A stretch of 64,000 nt of DNA from Hymenobacter fodinae (GTDB lineage Bacteria; Bacteroidota; Bacteroidia; Cytophagales; Hymenobacteraceae): NCBI RefSeq assembly GCF_004745825.1, contig NZ_SRLA01000002.1, positions 62,001 to 126,000 of the forward strand, in the 5' to 3' direction. Numbering within the stretch: position 1 is the first letter of the stretch; every line of letters begins with the position of its first letter. The notes beneath the pieces were generated by a model that saw nothing but the letters and a program-made list of their open reading frames with translations, made no database searches and was not told the DNA's origin. Below are positions 59,224-64,000 of this stretch, piece by piece. The position numbers and the translations under genes are program-made.

Positions 59224-59994
59224 ATGCATACTAACGCACTTTCCCGGCTAGGCCTATTGGGCCTGCTTATACTGCTTCTGAACCTTATGAACCACACTGG
59301 CCTAGGCCAAGTCATCACGGCCGACTCCTCACGGGTCAGCTACGAGGAAGAAGAAGCCCAATCTGATTTCAACTTGAAAGAGCGCTATAATTATTTAGTG
59401 CGTTCTAAAGTCGAGGAAACGCAATTGTGGAAGCTTGGACTGAATGATGTCGGCTTCGACTTTGGCCGGTTCCGCTATGGCATTTACTTGATTTACGAGC
59501 GTAAGCTCCGGACATCTTTCTCCGTGTTGGGTGAGCTAAACCCCACGGCCCAACCCGGCTACCGCTACATTTATGACCCCAATACCAATATAGGTGGCCT
59601 AGAAAAAACGCGTTACTTAAACTTAGGAGCCCAAATAGCAGGCCGTTACTATTACAATCTTAATAAGCGGATACGTAAGGGTAAAAGCGCAAACAACTTC
59701 TCGGCCGATTACCTGTCGGCCAGTATCAAGACCAATGGCGCTTATATCCCACGGAATACGCATAACAACACATATTCCGGGGGTGACCCTAAGGAATACC
59801 TAGTTGAGGTGCCCCAATTCAGTGTGCGCTATGGGTTGCAGCGCCGTTTGGGGCGCTACGGCTTCGTAGATGGAAATCTAGGGCTGGCAACCGACATGAT
59901 CTTTCTGGCTCGTTATCCCAGGCAGTACTACAGCTGGAGAAGCGCAATTTATGGGGTAGGTGAGTTCCGAATAGGCCTTGCACTCGGAAAGTAA
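59224..59994 (+). CDS. Exported outer-membrane-like protein
   Basis: This 256-residue exported protein has a signal peptide (LSRLGLLGLLILLLNLMNHT). The mature part alternates polar and aromatic residues (FDFGRFRYGIYLIYERKLRTSFSVLGELN; KTRYLNLGAQIAGRYYYNLN; FSVRYGLQRRLGRYGFVDGNLGL) as in small outer-membrane beta-barrels. No domain name is certain. It starts 11 bases after the DUF4097-like gene; a longer frame from 59167 would overlap it. It closes the sigma-factor operon. Confidence 0.65.
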   Translation: MHTNALSRLGLLGLLILLLNLMNHTGLGQVITADSSRVSYEEEEAQSDFNLKERYNYLVRSKVEETQLWKLGLNDVGFDFGRFRYGIYLIYERKLRTSFSVLGELNPTAQPGYRYIYDPNTNIGGLEKTRYLNLGAQIAGRYYYNLNKRIRKGKSANNFSADYLSASIKTNGAYIPRNTHNNTYSGGDPKEYLVEVPQFSVRYGLQRRLGRYGFVDGNLGLATDMIFLARYPRQYYSWRSAIYGVGEFRIGLALGK

Positions 59995-60163
59995 GCCGTA
60001 GCCGAAATGCAACACTGAGTTGCTGTGCCGCCCTAGCTGATGCTAGGCGGCTAACTGCAGTTGCACTATGTGCAAAATAGATCTGCGTGTTTTTGAATTA
60101 TAGGAAGGGAGGGTAACTGTAGAGCTTTAAATCCAGCTACCTTGTAGATGATTTTATCCCACA

Positions 60164-60673
60164 GTGAAAATGCGTTATATGATTGAACCTCTACTCCTTA
60201 GTGGCCTGCTAGGCCTGTTTACCAGTAGCGCGTTTGCGCAAACCTCCACTACTAAACTGCCCTCAGAGACATTCAAGCAGCACCTACGGGCGCAGTACCT
60301 ACACAACGACACGGCCCAGGCTATTATTAACCTGTATGGGCGGCGCCAAGCGGGCGGTGCCAGCTGGATACTTGGCTCCGGAATAGGAGCGGTGCGCTTG
60401 GCTACGGCCAGCGGCAGCACTACCACCATAGGGGGCGGCTATGTAATACAACAAGACCCTTACCCGGGAGCGGCATTTTTGTTGGCTACTCCCACCCTGG
60501 CATATGGAGTAGCTAAGCTGTTGCACTATGGCAACGGTAAGCTAGAGAGAACTCTCACAGCCTACGCGGCGGGTCAGTCATTACCCAAGAGTCTGCGCCG
60601 GAAGCTGAAGCCTCGGTTCTTCAATCAGCCTATTATTCTGTACACACCTGTTCCCGTTACACCCGTCAAGTAG
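60164..60673 (+). CDS. Small exported protein, tandem-family copy 1
   Basis: This 169-residue exported protein has a signal peptide ending SSAFAQT. The mature part carries a glycine-rich hydrophobic segment and a C-terminal basic motif (AYAAGQSLPKSLRRKLKPRFF). The next gene (60688) is a paralogue, with the corresponding phrase AYAAGTPIPAKYRRRLNAAHF, and two broken copies follow. I know no named family. GTG at 60164 and ATG at 60170 are both possible starts. It is probably envelope-associated. Confidence 0.7.
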   Translation: MKMRYMIEPLLLSGLLGLFTSSAFAQTSTTKLPSETFKQHLRAQYLHNDTAQAIINLYGRRQAGGASWILGSGIGAVRLATASGSTTTIGGGYVIQQDPYPGAAFLLATPTLAYGVAKLLHYGNGKLERTLTAYAAGQSLPKSLRRKLKPRFFNQPIILYTPVPVTPVK

Positions 60674-60687
60674 AAGAGCTTTTCTCT

Positions 60688-61248
60688 ATGTTTAAACCTC
60701 TAGGCCTGTTACTGGGGCTGCTGTTGCTGTGCACTACCTCCAGCTTCGCCCAAGCTCCGGCGTTGCCAGCCCCACCAAATGCCGCTGAGGCGGGGGCCGT
60801 GCTAGTATTCAATGGGTGGTACTTGCCAAAGTTTGAGCCGAAAGGCGCTGAGGCCGATACTACTGGTGCCCTGCTTTCTATGTTTCGGCGGCGGCGCACG
60901 GCCGGCTGGCTCTACACCGTGCCGTTTATCGTGGGTATGTCTCTCGCCCTGCCTATTTCCTCCACCGACAGCTATGGACATACAACCGTGGCCGAGGAGG
61001 CTATTTCACCACCTCTGGGTACAGTTATTTTGGGCGGCACAGTAGTCCGCTTCATATTGCACGCTAGCATGCTCAACAAGGCTCACTTGCGCGCAGTAGA
61101 CGTGGCTTACGCGGCCGGCACACCCATCCCAGCTAAGTACCGCCGTCGGCTCAATGCCGCTCACTTTGCTGAGGCAGCTTACATCCGCGAAGCATTGCGC
61201 CAGCAGATGGCGCGGGAACAGCTCCAAACCCAAGCAACGCCACGTTAG
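60688..61248 (+). CDS. Small exported protein, tandem-family copy 2
   Basis: This 186-residue exported protein has a signal peptide (PLGLLLGLLLLCTTSSFAQ), a hydrophobic central region with two membrane-like segments (YTVPFIVGMSLALPIS; GTVILGGTVVRFILHA), and the same AYAAGxPIPxxxRRRL motif as copy 1 at 60164. It follows copy 1 by 14 bases, so the two are likely co-transcribed. No recognised family or function. Confidence 0.7.
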   Translation: MFKPLGLLLGLLLLCTTSSFAQAPALPAPPNAAEAGAVLVFNGWYLPKFEPKGAEADTTGALLSMFRRRRTAGWLYTVPFIVGMSLALPISSTDSYGHTTVAEEAISPPLGTVILGGTVVRFILHASMLNKAHLRAVDVAYAAGTPIPAKYRRRLNAAHFAEAAYIREALRQQMAREQLQTQATPR

Positions 61249-61475
61249 GTCAGCGAGTCGAGTATATCGCCAGGCGCTATGATAACTGGACAACGGGGGG
61301 AGACTTGGCCCTTGGGGCTAATGCCCTTGCTTTCGGGACTATCACTATGGTGCGTTTTAGTCGGAAGCGCGAACGGCAGGTGCTGGCCGACTTAGACCGA
61401 GGGCAGCCACTACCACCTGATGTAGCCGCCTGGGTGCCCTTGGTATACAAACACGGGCAACGTAGAAAGAAGTAA
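61248..61475 (+). pseudogene. Broken third copy of the tandem family
   Basis: The frame reads RRYDNWTTGGDLALGANALA, then FGTITMVRFSRKRERQVLAD, LDRGQPLPPDVAAWVPLVYK and HGQRRKK before the stop. The LxRGQPLPPDV part corresponds to AAGQSLPKSLRRKL and AAGTPIPAKYRRRL in copies 1 and 2. It has no start codon or signal peptide. It overlaps the end of copy 2 in another frame. Confidence 0.55.
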
Positions 61476-61525
61476 TACTAGTAGTTCATTAGCACCTAGC
61501 CTTACTAAGGGAGGGTGTTTAAGGC

Positions 61526-61849
61526 TTGAGCGCAGGTGTTGATCAAATTACCTGCGCTAATTTTTCTGTGCTTGGTACGGCAGTTTACGCGGGCTCACAG
61601 CTATCTGCCAACATTAATATCGTGGGCATAAGCTCGCCGTCGATGGACGGACAGGAGGCAGCATACGGGCTTGTGGCTATTATAAATGGGTTGGCTGGAA
61701 TTGGTCTAGCTGCTTTTGGCATAGATACCTGGAGCCGACATACGGAAGCACGCGAGCGTGAGGCGGTAGCCTTAATTGAACAGCGACAAACCTTGCCACA
61801 TCATGTGCAACGCCCACTTCGCCGCCACCTACGCCGACTGGTGAAGTAG
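61526..61849 (+). pseudogene. Truncated fourth copy of the tandem family
   Basis: A 107-residue frame opens at a TTG. It has GLAAFGIDTWSRHTEARERE and then AVALIEQRQTLPHHVQRPLR and RHLRRLVK, matching the family pattern hydrophobic segment, charged helix, QxLPxxxRRxL. No signal peptide is present and no ATG precedes the conserved part. It is probably a relic. Confidence 0.45.
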
Positions 61850-61975
61850 CGTTTAACACGCAATAGAGTTGCGCGGACAAATGTGTAGGAATAGGTCTTG
61901 CATCTTGTGTTGCTTCGCTAGGCCTGTTTGCTAAGGCATTCAACTAGCAATGCCGAGGGCTGAGCGGCATTATGA

Positions 61976-62010
61976 CAAAGCCCCGCTGGCAAGCTGTCAG
62001 CGGGGCTTTG
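61976..62010. terminator. Terminator of the AztD-like gene
   Basis: CAAAGCCCCGCTG (61976-61988) pairs with CAGCGGGGCTTTG (61998-62010). On the minus strand it resembles the clpB terminator at 63393-63428 in most positions. Confidence 0.8.
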
Positions 62011-62102
62011 TTGTTTGATAGTGGCCTAGCGGCCCATTCTACTGGGCGAGGCTATTTATCAAAACGTGTCAAGAGGATGAAATTGTCACCGATGCACTAG
62101 GC

Positions 62103-63314
62103 CTAGTGTTCCCCCTCTCCGTTCAGGTCAGCGCCAATCATCACGATGCGGGAAGGTTTGCCAGTGATGTTAAACGTGTGCTTTTCCTCTAGCGTACCCT
62201 TATCCAGCATGTGTACCTTGCCCTGTGGAGCATTAGTGATGTACACGTACTTCTGGGTAGTTGCAAGGTACGGAGCGGCCGCAGCTACATCAGGAATCAG
62301 GTTTGAAACAGATTTGTCGGCTTTTTTGGAGCCCGAAACCCCGTCAAATACCAGCAGTTTGCCGTCGGGTTGGAGCACTATAATATCCTGGCCGGCTGCA
62401 TCGTATAGGGCGCGCGTGTACTGCGTAATGCCACCTACGCTCGTGAATGTTTTGGTGTTTGGGTTAACCAGGTGCAGTCCGGCAGTAGCGCTCATACCCA
62501 GGAAGGTTTTCGCCGCGGCTCCATAACTCAGGCTCGACAGCCAGTTCGCGCCGAAGGCCGCGGGGTAGGGTAGCAGCTCCTGTTGGCCACCCGTTTGAAC
62601 GCGCAAAATCCCCTGTGGCGTACCAAACAGCGCGATAGAGCCATCGGTGGCGTTGCCATGGATATTGGTTACGGCAATTGAAGAAGCCGCGCCTACCTCT
62701 TGGCCTTTCGAGTTGACTAGCTTCACTCGCCACGGCGTGGCACCGGTTGCGGCTTTATCGGAAACGGCGTAGGTGTTGTTCTGGAGGGTAACCACTGCCC
62801 CGTGGTGCGCAGAGCCCACTGGTACCGCGGTGGTATTGGCTGAGGAATGCAACAATGATTCATCAGTAAGGTGTAGGTTGCCATCCCCGTCGCCGAAGAT
62901 AGCAATGCTGCTTCACTGCACGCTGAAATGCGCGGGCTTGATGGCGGCTGATTTTGTAAGAGCCCATTTAGGCGTGCCCTTCGTGTGAACATGGTCGCCG
63001 TGCGCCTCTAGGCCACTATCAAAAAACTCCACGGCATTTTGAGAGCCGTACACAAACGCGGCAAAGCGCCCGCTACCCGTAGGATAGAGTGTGGCACCAC
63101 CAAAGCTGCTTTGGAAGCTCTCCTGTGCTTTTTTTGCAGGAGTAATCAGGGTAACGGCCGTGCTGGCCTGGTCTGCTACCAGCAGGCGCACATGCTGGTT
63201 CTCTACTTTGTCGGGTGCTGAGTTCTCCGAGTCGTTTTTGTCGCAGGAAGACAAGGCGCCAACAAAGAGTAGGGCAACTGCCGGATAAAGGAGGGTACGG
63301 GTTACTGTTTTCAT
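62103..63314 (-). pseudogene. AztD-like lipoprotein gene with in-frame TGA
   Basis: One reading frame runs from the ATG at 63314 to 62103 but is interrupted by TGA at 62915-62913 (codon 134 of 404). The first part has a lipobox (VGALSSC) and the phrase YPTGSGRFAAFVYGSQNAVEFFDSGLEAHGDHVHTKGTPKWAL. The continuation past the TGA reads SSIAIFGDGDGNLHLTDESL. These match secreted beta-propeller zinc metallochaperones of the AztD type, whose HxDHxH-like motif is EAHGDHVH. The frame past the TGA has no plausible start before 62855. The gene is either a recent nonsense mutant or contains a sequencing error. A promoter with TTTG-N17-TACATTTG lies just upstream. Confidence 0.75.
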
Positions 63315-63349
63315 AGGGACGAAGTCCTGATAACTGGATGAATGATGCG

Positions 63350-63378
63350 CAAATGTATATATGAAACAATGTTGCAAA
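63350..63378 (-). promoter_or_regulatory. Promoter of the AztD-like gene
   Basis: On the minus strand TTTG (63378-63375) and TACATTTG (63357-63350) are separated by 17 bases, about 36 bases before the ATG at 63314. Confidence 0.55.
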
Positions 63379-63392
63379 TATTAAATCGACAT

Positions 63393-63428
63393 TAAAAAGC
63401 CCCGCCGGCGTATTGCCAGCGGGGCTTT
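63393..63428 (-). terminator. Terminator of clpB
   Basis: AAAGCCCCGCCGGC and GCCAGCGGGGCTTT pair with one mismatch; a run of As lies on the 5' side of the plus strand, that is, Ts on the transcript. It lies 20 bases beyond the clpB stop. Confidence 0.75.
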
Positions 63429-63447
63429 CCATAGATAGGCAGCGCTC

Positions 63448-64000
63448 TTACACGCCCGGAATTTCCACGTCCACGTTCACAAAGCGGATCTGGCCGTCTT
63501 CCAGCACCGCTTCTACCACAGCGTCTTTACTAACGCGGCCGGCAAGAATGTCCTTCGACAGCTCGTTGAGCACCAGGCGTTGCAGCACGCGCTTGAGGGG
63601 CCTAGCTCCAAACTGAGGGTCGAAGCCTTGCTCGCCGAGGTAGTCGAGTACCTCTTCGGTGGCTTCCAGGCGGATGCCGGCTTCCTCTAGGCGCTGCTGA
63701 ATCTGCTTGAACTGGATGTCCACGATCTTGCGGATTTCGCGACGCTTCAGCGGCTGGAACATCACAATCTCGTCGATGCGGTTCAGGAACTCGGGGCGCA
63801 TATGGCCCTTCAGGCGCTCAATCACCTCTTCGCGGGTGCGGTCTACCACTTCCTCATGGTTGTACTCATTCAGCTCCTTGAAGTTCTTCTGAATGATGTC
63901 GGCGCCCGTGTTCGAGGTCATGATGATGATGGTGTTCTTGAAGTTCGCCACCCGACCTTTGTTGTCGGTGAGGCGGCCGTCATCGAGCACCTGCAGCAAG
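63448..64000 (-). CDS. clpB: ClpB disaggregase, C-terminal part
   Basis: Only the C-terminal 183 residues of ClpB lie in the window; the gene continues past the right edge. ClpB is the AAA+ disaggregase that works with DnaK to rescue aggregated proteins. Visible are the second AAA+ module's Walker B/sensor region (LQVLDDGRLTDNKGRVANFKNTIIIMTSN), the arginine-finger/sensor region (RPEFLNRIDEIVMFQPL) and the C-terminal small domain (LGEQGFDPQFGARPLKRVLQRLVLNELSKDILAGRV). These distinguish ClpB/ClpC-type proteins; the LDDGRLTDNKG text favours ClpB. Confidence 0.92.
   Translation of the reverse strand, partial: LLQVLDDGRLTDNKGRVANFKNTIIIMTSNTGADIIQKNFKELNEYNHEEVVDRTREEVIERLKGHMRPEFLNRIDEIVMFQPLKRREIRKIVDIQFKQIQQRLEEAGIRLEATEEVLDYLGEQGFDPQFGARPLKRVLQRLVLNELSKDILAGRVSKDAVVEAVLEDGQIRFVNVDVEIPGV

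Noticed and set aside
62913..62915. Selenocysteine read-through at the TGA
   Set aside because: No SECIS-like hairpin is visible directly after it, and the family has no selenocysteine position here.
1..64000. tRNA, rRNA or CRISPR features
   Set aside because: I looked for tRNA-like cloverleaf stretches, rRNA conserved segments and regularly spaced repeats and saw none; this is by eye and could miss a tRNA.

Overview
The window looks like a chromosomal segment of a Hymenobacter-like member of the Bacteroidota (Cytophagales). I infer this from protein features: a short NuoG, an M36 peptidase with a type IX secretion C-terminal domain, an Oar-like TonB-dependent receptor, promoter -7 elements of the TAnnTTTG type, and almost no Shine-Dalgarno sequences. 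Most genes are G+C-rich. A few small genes are clearly A+T-rich and stand out as later arrivals. I saw no rRNA, tRNA or CRISPR array.

Layout. 1-7.2 kb: aspS, an A+T-rich orphan gene between two near-identical terminators, a two-repeat DUF4394 lipoprotein, an sdpR/sdpI-type regulator-immunity pair with a palindromic operator, and a DUF937-OmpA envelope protein. 7.2-24.7 kb (minus strand): all 14 subunits of respiratory complex I. nuoA to nuoJ form one unit. nuoK, nuoL, nuoM and nuoN form a second unit with its own promoter-like element and carry a small superinfection-immunity-family gene between nuoL and nuoM. The two units are separated by an ECF sigma factor, a small membrane protein and a serine hydrolase. 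24.9-34.2 kb: proline catabolism (pruA), a GH43 glycosidase, a CAP protein, a dNMP kinase, a SIMPL lipoprotein, a YjjG-type nucleotidase, an ArsR regulator with a thioredoxin-like ferredoxin, and a type II NADH dehydrogenase, which is a second NADH entry point besides complex I.

34.3-42.2 kb: a urease locus with a nickel-transporter-like gene, fused ureAB, ureC, ureF and ureG on the plus strand, and ureD on the minus strand beyond an acyltransferase-like membrane protein. No ureE is present. Two unrelated lipoprotein genes interrupt the series, one of them very A+T-rich. 42.4-53 kb: an S9 peptidase, a small lipoprotein, a PH-domain protein, an Oar-like TonB receptor, a long inverted repeat, a second A+T-rich orphan gene bracketed by duplicated terminators, an M1 aminopeptidase and a HupE/UreJ-type membrane protein.

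53-64 kb: a secreted M36 metallopeptidase; a four-gene sigma factor, anti-sigma-like, DUF4097-like and outer-membrane-like operon; a tandem family of small related proteins decaying from two intact to two broken copies; an AztD-like lipoprotein gene split by an in-frame TGA; and the 3' end of clpB at the right edge.

The signals I consider most worth following are the two orphan genes between duplicated terminators, the strongly over-represented GGCCTAG/CTAGGCC heptamer, the immunity-family gene inside the complex I operon, and the decaying tandem family near 60-62 kb.
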